Of a DNA stretch of 64,000 bases, positions 37,411 to 47,913 are shown piece after piece; position 1 is the stretch's first letter, and every line of letters starts with the position of its first letter. Where the stretch lies: contig OY728158.1 of the NCBI GenBank assembly GCA_963277665.1, positions 602,602,818-602,666,817 of the forward strand, written 5' to 3'. The position numbers and the translations under genes are program-made. This DNA is from Viscum album. Taxonomy: Eukaryota > Streptophyta > Magnoliopsida > Santalales > Viscaceae. Under the pieces are notes generated by a model. That model saw nothing but the letters and a program-made list of their open reading frames with translations. It ran no database searches and had not been told where the DNA came from.

Positions 37411-38652
37411 CCTTTCTATTGATACCCAATCTTCTAATCCATAAATTTTCAAATTTTTAAGATTATTCTAACAGTCATATTGGGTAAATTCAATGCTTCT
37501 GACACTAATTAATGATGATTATAGACTTATAAGTAGGCCGTATCTGGAGACAGTACGAGGTATGAGGAAGACTGTATGTGGTACTTCTATTCCTATTGTT
37601 GGAACTCAAATATAAAATAGAATATTGAGGAAGGGATGAAAAGTGGATGCATAATAGAAACTACTCGACTGACCTATGGAACAAAGAGAACCTACCCTAA
37701 TTTACACTAAGAACCCAAGAGCTTCACAAAGATCATTTGGGAGAACAAACTCAAGTTTGTCTCTTGTGCTTTATCAAATCTCTTTGAAACCAAGAAGTAG
37801 AATAACTCATTACCTAGAAGCTAGAAGCTAGAGTTGCGACATTCTGTTTTGGAGACAACTTCTAGAGAAAGACCCGAACTGTAATTTTCTCACTCCAAGG
37901 AATCAAGAGTTGAACTGCAAACACACAGAGCCATCTAAACTCAATATTTATAACATTAGATCTATTGTGTTTCTTATCTTATATTTTTGAAAAGTGTGTG
38001 TTTTTCTGTTTCACACATTTTCTCCTTTTCTTGAACTAGAAGATACTGAGAATCCTCACCACAACCATTATTTACACTTTGTTTCCCACATGTAATAGTG
38101 GAAGAGTCAGTGTGTGGCCTGGTTGTGCATGTTTCCTATGAAGAACTGTTGTAGAGGGTGTGAGCCCTAGGTAGTTTGTGAAAACGGTTTTAAAACATGA
38201 TAAAGGCTGTGTATCAAGTTTATTTTTAATATAAACTACTTAGTGGCAGGTGATCACCAAGTGGAGAGGATTAAGTCTCAGCTTGAGACTAAACTTATTG
38301 TTTAACTCTGCGCTTTACTTTCTATTGTCATACTCTATTTTTCTATTATCCATTGCTTATAAATTCCAAATAGAAAACTATTTTATATTCACTCTGATAG
38401 ATAGTATTGGTTGGTGTGTATATGTGTTTAATTTAGTAAACCTATTTTAAAAGTTTGATAAGTGTTTTACATTAATTCAACTGAGGACTAATCAATATTT
38501 TAGAAACTTGTTGACCAATTGAACATTTTTATCTACACTACCGTAATTAATTGGGTTGTTTTCAAATTGTGGATTTTTATCATAATGTTTTTAATAGAAA
38601 TTATAAGTAGGAATTGAATTCACCCCTATTTAGTTTCTACTCTAATCAATAT

Positions 38653-38667
38653 TTGGCATCAAAGGTT
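38653..38667 (+). other. Primer-binding site, tRNA-Met type
   Basis: The sequence TTGGCATCAAAGGTT directly follows the 5' LTR. The usual plant copia site is TTGGTATCAGAGC, complementary to the 3' end of initiator tRNA-Met. Position and most bases fit, with two or three substitutions. Confidence 0.7.
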
Positions 38668-38831
38668 GTTTTTATTGCTACCATTAGAACTGTTTTCAAG
38701 ATTTTCATATTCTTTTCAATGGTGATTTTGGTTGTATCTTATATATCTTAAAATTTTTGTCATATCTAAATTTTCAGTTCTTTAAATTATAATTAACTAT
38801 GGATAACTGAGTTGAGGGTGCAACTACTAAC

Positions 38832-39770
38832 ATGAAGCATTTCATTAATGTTACTAACTATGCTCAATGGAAATTGAAAATGAAAATGTATCTAGAGAGC
38901 ATGAGTTCTGAAATATGGGACATAATTGAAGAACAACATGCATTACCTGCTACTACTAAGGACACATGGTCTAAGTTGACTAAAGCTACATATAATAATA
39001 ACTGTAAAGCATTGAATGCATTGTACTGTGCTCTAGGTAATGAAAAATTCAATAGAATATCTACATGTAAAACTGCACTTGACATTTTGGATACCATGGC
39101 TGTTTCCCATGAGGGAACAACCAATGTTAAAGTAATACGATTAAATAATTATACTATTAAATATGATAATTTTTAAATAAAGATTGATGAGCCTATATCT
39201 TAAATATATCTCAGGATAAATTAAATAATAAATACCATGAGTCTTCTTGGAAAACCAGTAGGAAAAAAGGATCAGATTATGAGATTTCTTTGATGCATAC
39301 CTGATAGATGGAGATGAACTTTTGTTTCCATCTGATAATCCTACAACATAAGAAAGATACTGGTGAAAGAACTAATTGGAAAACTCATGATGTACAAATA
39401 AGAGATTAAGGTGAGTCAAGAAGCAGATGAAGAACCAAGAAATAAATCTATAGTATTCAAGACTGCTACATCAAAGAGCAAAGACAAAGAAAAAGTTTAT
39501 GTTTTATAGATAGTTCCACCAGTGAATATTTAGACTCTAAAAGCGATGATGAGATGGATCATCTTGATAGAAGATTCAAAAACATTTTACAGAATGAATA
39601 AGTTCTTTAAAAAGTAAAATTATAAAGGAAGGTATGATAGTAAAGGACATTAGAGAAAGGACAAAAAATGGAATGAAAACAAAAATGTGATAATCTATTA
39701 TGAGTATAAATGAAAAGGTCATGTGAAGGCTGATTTCCCCAACCTAAAGTTTAAGAAGAAATATAATGTC
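38832..39770 (+). pseudogene. Copia gag (UBN2-type) with zinc knuckle
   Basis: Capsid/nucleocapsid precursor. The open part, 38832-39176 (114 codons), has NYAQWKLKMKMYL near its start, IWDIIE, then DTWSKLTKA and, at the end, EGTTNVKVIRLNNY, matching the copia gag order (NY-x-x-W-K, W-D-x-I, AW-x-x-L, EGT-x-x-V-K). The frame is then lost, but about 39693-39745 reads YYEYKxKGHVKADFPNLK, where x is a stop. This is the knuckle C-x2-C-x4-H-x4-C with glycine and histidine kept and all three cysteines lost. The window 39480-39600 is acidic and serine-rich, like the linker before the knuckle in related gags. The true start codon is uncertain; ATG 38799 (MDN) lies out of reach because of a stop after it. 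Confidence 0.75.
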
Positions 39771-40517
39771 AAGGGAAATGGATATAAAAAGGATATTAAA
39801 GCTACTTAGAGTGCTTCAGAAGATAGCTACAATGTATCTGACACTTCTGATACTAAAAATAATAAACATGAAAACCGATGTTTTATGACAAAAACATCAA
39901 TGTTAACACTCAATTCTACTATACATAATTCTTACTATTCTGGGAATGAGAGTGAATCAAATAATGATGAAAATATGAATAAGGATGAACTATTTTAATA
40001 CTATGGAATGCTTGAGGATACATTTAATGAAATCAAGGATAAATATAAATTATTGAAAAGACAACATGCTTTAAATGCCAATTATAAATCTAATTTGGAT
40101 ATTGAAAAAAAAATTTACTCAGCTATTAAAATAAAATACTGAACCAAAATTATAAAATGAGAAATTAAAAAGTGATGTTGAGAAGTTTACTGCTGGTGGA
40201 GATACATTGAACTAGTTTCTAGGGAAAAAAATTGGTCCAAAATACACAATTAGTTTAGGATATTAAATAGGATAGAGAAGGATTATTAAAGACAAATTAG
40301 TTCCAAAATCTAGATAGTTCCTTACTTGTTTAAATTCTGGACCATCTTTTGAAAAACATTTTCTAATGAACCTAACAAAGTGTTCATGCCTCAAAATATA
40401 TCTATTGATTATAGGAATCCAATAAGACAAATATGGGTTCCCAAAGCTTTACTTGCTAACCTCTCCGAACCTAAGAAAATCTAGGTACAAAAGTTACCCT
40501 ATGATTAATATGTTTTC
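39771..40517. other. Decayed gag-protease linker
   Basis: Between the zinc knuckle and the protease, plus-strand frames are acidic and rich in S, N and K, with many stops, as in the coiled-coil linker of SIRE-type gag. No further motif can be read. Confidence 0.45.
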
Positions 40518-40808
40518 TTGGAAAATTTTCTAAAGGGATCCTATAAAACTGTATGGTATTTTGACAGTGGATGTTCAAGACATATGAAAAGAGACTATTC
40601 ATGCTTCAAGAGCCTAATCAATGTTGGTGGTGGACATGTTACATTTGGTGATAAAGATAATGGGAAGATCATTTACTTAGTCCAAATTAGTAACCCTAAT
40701 AGAGTATTTATTTCAAAAGTAATTTTTTATGGGTTAAAGTACAATATACGTAGTATATCTCAGTTGTGTAATGATGGATTTAATGTAAAGATTGAAAATG
40801 ATTCTTAA
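40518..40808 (+). pseudogene. Copia aspartic protease remnant
   Basis: Processes the gag-pol polyprotein in functional relatives. The frame reads VWYFDSGCSRHMKRD at residues 12-26, with the catalytic D-S-G triad in the copia form DSGCSRHM intact. It then has HVTFGDKDNGKI and a hydrophobic block followed by YNIRSISQLCNDGF, the usual L-x-S-x-SQL-x-D end. It is about 97 codons long, as expected for this domain, but lacks an upstream fusion to gag because of stops. The ATG at 40518 is internal to the ancestral polyprotein and not a real start. Confidence 0.8.
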
Positions 40809-40924
40809 AATGTTTTTAATTCTAAAAATGATTTAATATTCATAGATATTTGAAATGAAAATTTATATGCTGTTGATTTAAACAATTTAGCTAAGAAAAT
40901 GTTTTCTTGCTTAAATGGTTTTCA

Positions 40925-41710
40925 TAAGTAATCTTGGTTGTGGCACATAAGATTAGGAAACTACAATATCCACTCACTTACGAAACTGGCTAGGAAAGGT
41001 TTATTTATAGACTTACCTAGATTGTAATTCCCACTTAATGAAGTTTATAATCCTTTACAAAAGGGAAAACAACACAAAGTTTCTTTCAAACCAAAGAAAG
41101 AAGTTTCACCTTCTAAAATCCTTGAGTTGGTTCAGATGAATTTTTTAGACCATCAAGAGTTTCTTGTTTAAATGGGAAGCACTATGTCTATTTTCTTGTA
41201 GATGATTTTTCTAGATACACTTCGGTATACTTTCTAGGGCACAAAAGTAATTCATGTTCTTACATCATTAAATATTCCATTTCTGTAGAAAATCTTAGTA
41301 GACTTAGAATTAAGACCTTGAGAAGTGATCATGGCCATGAGTTTGAAAATTAGGAGTTTGAATCTTTTTGCTCACATAATGGCTGTAATCACAATTTATC
41401 TTCTCCTAGAACACCTCAAAAAAATGGACTTGTAGAAAGAATAAGTAGGACACTTCAAGAGATTTCTCAGACTATGCTAAATGAGTATAACCTACCAATC
41501 TATTTTTGGGCTGAAGCCATTAATACAGCTTCTTACGTCATCAATAGAGTCCTAATAGGCATGTTCTTAAGAAGAACCCTTATGAGTTATGGAATAATAG
41601 GAAACCTAAGGTTAATATATTTAGAGTTCTTGGTTTCAAAGTGTATATCCTTAACACTAGGGATAATCTTGAAAAAATTTCTTCCAAAAGTGATGAAAGT
41701 TTTTTTCTAG
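40925..41710 (+). pseudogene. Copia integrase remnant
   Basis: Integrase joins element DNA to the chromosome. About 40925-41040 holds the pre-integrase block LWHIRLGNYNIHSL, with the zinc-binding H-x-x-x-x-G-like pattern (the usual second His is Asn here). Then, across stops and a shift, come the catalytic landmarks: VDDFSRYTSVYFL (first Asp, near 41200), LRSDHGHEFEN (second Asp, near 41325) and PQKNGLVERISRTLQ (the Glu, near 41435). The DD35E core is thus recognisable and its acidic residues are retained. The open piece 41474-41710 continues with W-x-EAINTASYVINRV, the conserved end of the core. Confidence 0.8.
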
Positions 41711-42105
41711 GTTACACAATCTTTATTAAAGCTTATAGAGTATTCAATAAGAGAATCGAATATGTGGAAGAATCAGTTCATGTAGAATTTGATGATACTG
41801 ATCCACATGACCCTAAAACCTCCCCAGAATATCTTGAGGAAGATATGTCTATTCTGGACCTTAATGATAAAGATAGTGAACCCCCAGTGAAAAAAACTAG
41901 TTCTGGACATTTTATAGAATTAGAGAATGTTGAATCCGAACCTGTAGAAAATCATGAGGAGTCTAGTCTAACCCTTTATAAATGTATTATAACTCTCAAG
42001 AATCATCCTTTAAATTCTATAGTAGGTGATATAAATAGAGGGACACAAACTATAACTTCTCTGAGAAACCAGGTTGTACATCAATATCTTTTTTTCACAA
42101 CTTGA
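41641..42105 (+). pseudogene. Copia integrase C-terminal/linker region
   Basis: A 155-codon open piece reads VYILNTRDNLEKISSKSDES, then FFLGYTIFIKAYRVFNKR and IEYVEESVHVEFDD, the family block between integrase and RT (K-F-D-x-KSDE-x-x-FLGYS, YRV-x-N, ESxxVxFD). The remainder is an acidic linker rich in P, E and S. It overlaps 41474-41710 in another frame, showing a single frameshift near 41640. Confidence 0.75.
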
Positions 42106-42223
42106 ACAAAGAAATATTAATGATGTAATCAAGGAAGAATTTTGGGTGATTACTATGAAAGGATAATTAAATTAGTTTAAAAGAAACAAATTTTGGAAAT
42201 AATTATATTGACCTAAGGACACT

Positions 42224-42808
42224 TTGACCATAGGCACTAAATGGGTGTTTAGAAATAAAGTGGATGAGTCTGGAAATATAGTCAGAAAAAAGGCTAGATT
42301 AGTTGCACAAGGATATAGTAAAGAAGAAGGAATAAACTATGTGGAAAACTTTTTAGCAGTATCTATATTAGAATCCATTAGGAAACTACTTCTTTATGCA
42401 TCTCATCTGAATTTCAAACTCTATCAAATGGATATCAAACATGCATTTCTAAATGGGCATGTAGTTGGGGATGCGTTTGTTGAACAATCCCATGGTTTTA
42501 CAAATCCCCATTTTTCAAATCATGTTTTTAAACATTATGAAGTTTTATATGTTATAAAACAAGCTCCTAGAGTTTGGTATGATAGACTCAATTCTTTTCT
42601 TATTTTAAACGGTTTTACTAAAGGAATAGCTAATCCAACTCTTTTTATTAAAAAAATTTTCAAAGATATTTTAATAGTACTAATTTATGTAAATGATATT
42701 ATTTTTGGATCTACTAAAAATTCTTTATGTACTAATTTTTCAAAGATGATGAAAAATGAATTTGAAATGAGTTTATTGGGGGAACTTACATTTTTCCTTG
42801 GATTTTAA
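42224..42808 (+). pseudogene. Copia reverse transcriptase, catalytic Asp changed
   Basis: Copies element RNA to DNA in functional members. This 194-codon open piece contains TKWVFRNKVDESG, RKKARLVAQGYSKEEGINY, YQMDIKHAFLNGH (motif A, its Asp intact), KQAPRVWYDRL, and the motif C block IYVNDIIFGST. The last is normally YVDDI, so one catalytic aspartate is Asn. Other family marks altered are PV-x-R-LE to AVSILES. The length matches the N-terminal two-thirds of the copia RT domain. The upstream piece up to 42223 is broken. Confidence 0.85.
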
Positions 42809-42865
42809 ATTTTTAAAAATTAAAATGGAATTGTTTTAAATCAAAGTAAATATACTAAGGATCTT

Positions 42866-43072
42866 TTGAAATGTTCTGGTTTGGATAGTAATAAAGGTAG
42901 TGATACACCTATGAGTACCACTTTTAAGTTAGATTCTGAGGAAATTAGTAAACCAATAAATCAAAACAATTATAGAGGTATGACTGAAATTTTTCTCTAC
43001 TTTACTACTAGCCGACCTGATATAATGTTCAGTGTATGCATGGGTGCTCATTTTCAAGACAATCCTAAATAA
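42866..43072 (+). pseudogene. Copia RT C-terminal part
   Basis: Sixty-eight codons reading DTPMSTTFKLD, NNYRGMTEIFLYFTTSRPDI and MFSVCMGAHFQDNPK. These match the YR-x-x-IGSLLYLT-x-SRPDI and CAR-x-Q-x-x-P blocks that follow the catalytic part. A TAA at about 43070 replaces the next residue of the conserved HL-x-AVKRI stretch, which continues at 43083 as SVKRFFKYLK. Confidence 0.75.
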
Positions 43073-43162
43073 TCTCATTTATGTTCTGTTAAAAGGTTTT
43101 TTAAATATCTCAAATATTCCCAAAACATAGGACTATTTTATCCAAAAGGAAAATAATTAGAT

Positions 43163-43650
43163 TTGATAAGTTTTTTAGATTCTGAATTTTCTAGTTTCAA
43201 GTTAGATAGAAAGAGAACCTATGGAACATGTCATAGTTTGGGAAAGTCAATAGTATCATGGTATGGTAAGAAACAGAATTCTATTTCATTATCCACTGCT
43301 GAAGTTGAATATATAGCGGCTGGTTGTTGTTGTGATAAAATTTTGTTGATGAAACACACTTTACTGGACTATGGATATCAATTCAAACATGTCTTTATAA
43401 ACTGTTATATAACAAGTTCTATTACCATCTCAAAAAATCTAGTATCTCATGCTAGGAGAAAGCACATTGATGTAAGGCTTCACTTCTTGAGAGATCATTA
43501 TCAAAGAGTTGATATCACTCTTGAATTCATTAGATCTAAACATCAATTGGATGATATATTCAAACAGCCATTGAATTATGAGAGGTTAAATTACATCAAA
43601 CATGAGTTAGGTATGATAAATTGTTTTAGGGCCTCACCGTTAGGACCTCA
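43163..43650 (+). pseudogene. Copia RNase H remnant
   Basis: Removes the RNA strand during reverse transcription. The frame shows SIVSWYGKKQNSISLSTAEVE followed by YIAAGCC, the most conserved copia RNase H block with its Glu, then SKNLVSHARRKHIDVRLHFL, LEFIRSKHQLDDIF, and ends ELGMI, typical of SIRE pol. The D-x-x-W block that starts the domain lies upstream across a stop and reads only in part. The open frame continues into the downstream minisatellite until 43696. Confidence 0.8.
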
Positions 43651-43872
43651 ACATTGGACCTCACCGTTAGACCTCACCATTGGACCTTACCATTAGACCT
43701 CACTATTGTACCTCACTGTTAAACCTCACCGTTATGACCTCACCATTGGAACTCACCATTGGACCTCACTGTTAGAACCTCACCGTTAGGAACTCACTAC
43801 TTGGACCTCACCGCTGGACCTCACCATTAGGACACCTCACTATTGGACCTCACCAATAGACCTCACAGTTGG
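43631..43872. repeat. 13-bp minisatellite (GACCTCACCGTTA type), 18 units
   Basis: Eighteen near-contiguous units, mostly 13 bases and a few 14-16, such as GACCTCACCATTG and GACCTCACCGTTA. The array lies exactly at the end of the RNase H frame, between pol and the third ORF. Its core ACCGTTA resembles the ACCGATA core of the LTR arrays of the same element. Confidence 0.85.
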
Positions 43873-44039
43873 CTCCTTATTGATATTTGACCTTACTTGG
43901 GTTCAAGACTTAGCATTTTTCTACCTGAATCTGAAACTTTTGTAATCCTATTTATTTCTTTTACTTGATTTTTTTCTATCCCAAAATGATAAAAACAAAG
44001 TACAACCCACATTTTGATCCACTTCAATCCTCTCCTGAA

Positions 44040-46940
44040 CCTTTTTCTCCTAATGATTTGAACCTAACCTTATGATAAATCCTCAAACCGCATCAGATCG
44101 CAATGGAAATACTGAAAGGACCAATGGTTGGCGATGAAGGAGATGCACTGAACCCTAAGAGTCTTCAAACCATGTCTATTTGTGGAAGCATGTATTTGGT
44201 GAAGTTGATCAATCCTCATTTTTCAAAGAGGGAAATCACGGTAGAAAAGGAATTAAGTTCGGAATGGCTGTTGTCGAGCAGGTCTCTGGTGCTAAAGGCA
44301 CTCTAAGATTAGGATTGGGTAAAATGTTTTGAAAATAAAAATGGACCATATTACCTAAATCTCGTAAAGGTATTTTATGATTTTTTGACGTTTTAGTAGT
44401 CTGAATATGAGAACCGAATTATTTCTAAGGTAAATAGAGTAAGTGTGAGCTTCTCTTCTGCTGAATGGGACAAATGCTTAAGAGTCCCACATGAAGGCAT
44501 TTTCGATTATTACTATAGAGTGGTGCCTCCCACCAGTGAGTATTTCTGCAATGAAGAGGCTTTGGCTGAACTGACAGGGAATTGAATCCCTAGGAAGGTG
44601 ATAGCTACTGAGATGGACGGGGAAAATAGATTATAATTTAAAATTTTTCAACAGGTCTTGAGCCCCAGGAGGGGGGAATTTTTCTACTTTGAAGTATCAT
44701 GACATATTTTTGATGTATTTGTTGAAGCATGGACAAAGGATAAATCTCTGTAGGTTGTTAATGGTTTAATTTGAGGATATGAAAAATCCTAGCTATAATT
44801 CAAATTCTTTATTTCATGCCAAGTTGATATCATTAATGTTAAAAGTGAAAGGAGTTACTGGAAATAAGGAATAAATCATTGTTGTAAGGGAAAACTTCTG
44901 CATTACCAAAATGATTTAAATGTTTATGAAGATAAACTGGAACCCTTGGAAAAGGGAGTGGGTGAATGATGAGTCTAATTTATACTTGTAAGTCAATCCT
45001 ATAACCAATCCCACTAGTCCAAAGAATAAAAAAGATCTAGGTTTAATGCCTAATGAAGTGGATCCAGTGTACTCATATGAATAATAGGTGGTTACTATTG
45101 TGAAAGAGAGAGAGGACTCTCCTTTTGATGACAAGAGTGATCTTGATCTTCCATCAAGTCCTCATGTAATGCTGTATCTTTTGGTGAGCCTAGCCCACAA
45201 AAGAGATTAACTAGAAGAGATACTGTCCTAAGGGACAATGATGATGTGGAAACTAATGAAGAAGAAGGATAAGGTAATGTCTTAAGAGACATTACTATTT
45301 GAGAGACCTTAGAGGAGGAGTATGAAGCTGAATCTGAAATTAATGAATTTGATACATCTATTGATGAAAGTGAAGAGGAATGCCTAGGTTTTAGTCCTTT
45401 TATAGGATATACAGATGCAGGAGAGAGTCAAGAGGAGAAGGATGATGAATTAGTTGGATCTTGAATTTATATTGATGTGGTTTAAGGTTCTGTAGAAGAG
45501 ATGATAGTGGACTCTCCTATTGTTTCAATTGATCAAGGAAGAATAACAGAGGTGAATGTAGTTGACTAGGAGGAAGCTCCAAGTGAGGCGGAGGAACCAG
45601 TTTCCACCTATTCAGTTTTTGTTTCTCATGAAATAGAAGATCGGCCAGAAGATACTGAATTCATGGTTTTGGGATTAAACTATGAATATTCTGAAGATGA
45701 CAAACGTAACAGAAGACCTTCAGTTCGTTATGTTTCAAAGACCACTATTGTGTAACCAGTTGTTCTTCTACATCATAATTATGTTAAGAGGGATGAATTG
45801 GAGTCTTTAAAATCAGATTTGAAGAGACACTTTGATGGGAGATATCTTGGGATAAAAAGAACAATGTCTCTCAATCAATAGGCTGTGGCATGTGCCTTGG
45901 AAAGTATAATCTCTACCTTTCACTCCAACTTGCTACATGAAGTAAAGGAATGAAAGAATCAAGTCAGAACCTTGTAAGAATATGTGGATTTTTTGAAATA
46001 GTCGATTATGAGTTCAGACTCATATATGGATTCAAGATCTCAAGTGGAGTAGACATTAAATTTGTTAAGAGTGTTGTTCAGCAGATGGTCACTGTGTTTG
46101 AGGACTTTAATAAGTCCATAGAGACCCATGTGAGTGGTCTAGATGATGATGTGAAAAGGTTCACCGATGGAATGACCAAGTCTTTTATAGATTCATTAGG
46201 TTTTACCATGGCACCTCTTTGTGCTTCTGCTTCCTCATCGACCTCTCCTCCTGTCAATCTCTATGTTTTCAGATCAGTTGTTAGAGAAGAATTGGAGAAA
46301 CTCTCTGGTGTAAGTACCTCAGACCCTCAATCTATGACTTAGGTCATTTCCATAACCAGAGACATCCCATAGCTCGTAGGAGATTACTTAGGGGAGGATT
46401 CCCAAGATCATAAGGCCATCAAATATAAAGTTGACTTCTATTATAAAAGGGTGTACACTAAGCATCAGATGAATGGTCACTTTAAATTAATGTTGGAGAA
46501 CTTGAGGATCCCACCTGTTACTCATGCATTTAAGGATCAAGTAAGAAATATTTGAGAGTTGAGTCCTGATTTTAAGAAATTTTTAGAGAATAAGGATGAT
46601 TTAATTTCAGCAATGGATAGAAGAGGGATCATCATTATAGATTTTCAAAATCTTCTTTTTCCCTTCCTCCATGTGGACTGCACTCCCTTTATTGTTCCTC
46701 CAACTTTAACATATTCCTCATCAGATTTAGGCTCCACCAGTGCTTCCCCTTTGATGTCTCCTACACTGGCCATCAGAAGCTCTACTCCTATGATTCCTCA
46801 AAGATCTACTCATTATCAGTCTGTTGATTCTTCTGTAATAGCACCTCATACCTTACTCACCACCATACCTAGGGTTGTACCTCTGTCTTCTGAACGAGCC
46901 TCCTCAACTCTTAAAGTCAAATATCCCTTGGAAATTTATG
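44040..46940 (+). pseudogene. Third ORF (env-like position) of the SIRE-like element
   Basis: SIRE-lineage elements carry an extra ORF after pol, often called env-like. Its role in plants is not established. Here about 2.9 kb holds plus-strand pieces in several frames. About 44103-44306 starts MEILKG. Near 44400-44600 is a block with SVSFSSAEWDKCLRVPHEGI, and near 44690-44860 a YHDIFLMYLLKHGQRINL-like block, which together resemble the plant transposon-protein domain found in such ORFs. An acidic E- and D-rich stretch lies at 45100-45700. The open piece 45950-46342 (130 codons) has a central helix-forming part, and 46559-47068 begins with a polar part and ends S/P-rich and hydrophobic. No transmembrane or fusion motif can be argued with confidence. 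Confidence 0.55.
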
Positions 46941-47275
46941 ATGTGAATTTAATATGGGTTGTCTTAGTTTATATTGATCTTTTTAATATTTTTTGTGTAT
47001 TGTACACTTATTTCATTAATACAAAAATTATCTTTTTTCTACTTATTGTCATTCATTATTTTTTCTAATCACAAAGGTAAAGAAGTATTAAGACTGGAGT
47101 TCTTGAATATATGCTCTGATATATTTTCATCAATTAACATGGTTCAATTTTATGTTATTTTAGCTAATGATGTATAATATATGTATACTAAAATCTCTGC
47201 AAAAATTAGCAAATGTTATTAACCCTAATTCAAAAATTCTTAAATATGAATTTCACTAACATAATTTTTGATTAT
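46941..47275. other. Noncoding 3' part before the polypurine tract
   Basis: A+T-rich. The open frames here (46974-47177 and the end of 46559-47068) are long runs of I, F and Y codons without motifs and are taken to be untranslated. Confidence 0.45.
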
Positions 47276-47290
47276 AAAAAAGGGAGAGAT
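47276..47290 (+). other. Polypurine tract of the SIRE-like element
   Basis: AAAAAAGGGAGAGAT lies immediately before the 3' LTR start TGTTGGACTC. An AAAAAGGGAGATT-type tract is typical of plant SIRE elements. Confidence 0.85.
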
Positions 47291-47443
47291 TGTTGGACTC
47301 ACATGTTTTGATAATCCCAAATCATGTTTCTTTTATATGATAATCAGTTTTCATTAATATTTTTAGTTTCTATCAAGAAATAACTATGTATTTTTAATCT
47401 CACTGATCTCTCAATTATGTATATAGTACAAATTTTTTCTAAG

Positions 47444-47690
47444 TTAGAGGTTACCGTTATAGGGTACCACTTGAGGTTACTGATAGAGGTTACTTATAGA
47501 GGTTACCGATAGAGGTTACTGATAGAGGTTACCGATAGAGGTTACCGCTAGAAGGTTACTGATAGAGGTTACCATTGGACGACCACCAATAAAATTCACC
47601 AATGGAGGTTACCCCTAGAAGGTTACTGATAGAGGTTACCACTAAGGAACCTCACCACTGAGGTTATCAATGCAATCTCACCGCTATGAC
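47444..47690. repeat. 13-bp minisatellite (GAGGTTACCGATA type), 3' LTR
   Basis: The better-preserved copy: about seven consecutive near-perfect units between 47465 and 47560 read GAGGTTACYGATA, followed by degenerate units. It is homologous to 36953-37175. Confidence 0.8.
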
Positions 47691-47736
47691 TCTCACTCAA
47701 AGTCTACTTTTGAAGAGTTACCTCTAGAGGTAACTT

Positions 47737-47913
47737 CTATAAGGATACCAATGAAGCCTACCAATCAAGGATACCAATTAAGGCTACCGATGAAGCCTAT
47801 CGATGAAGGCTACCAATGAAAGCTACTGATGAAGGATACCGATGAAGGATACCAATGAAGGCTAACGATGAAGGCTACCGATGAAGCCTACCATTGAGAA
47901 GGATATCGCTACC
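47737..47913. repeat. 13-bp minisatellite (CTACCGATGAAGG type), 3' LTR
   Basis: About 13 units related to CTACCGATGAAGC and GATACCAATGAAG. It is homologous to 37229-37410, with roughly equal unit number. Confidence 0.8.

Larger units (their letters stand above)
36801..38652 (+). repeat. 5' LTR of the SIRE-like element
   Basis: Starts TGTTGGACTCACC and ends near TTTCTACTCTAATCA. It carries the element promoter and RNA ends in functional members; I could not assign a TATA box. Two arrays of 13-base units occupy its first third (36953-37175 and 37229-37410). The remainder matches the 3' LTR almost collinearly, including AACTACTTAGTGGCAGGTGA versus AACTACTTGGGGGTAGGTGA and the CACCCC end. Confidence 0.85.

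Noticed and set aside
43631..43872. CRISPR-like direct repeats
   Set aside because: Units are 13 bases, contiguous and without spacers, and the DNA is plant retroelement sequence. It is a minisatellite.
46559..47068. 169-codon frame as a host membrane protein
   Set aside because: The hydrophobic end is A+T-rich untranslated sequence (F, I, Y codons). The first part continues the third ORF of the SIRE-like element.
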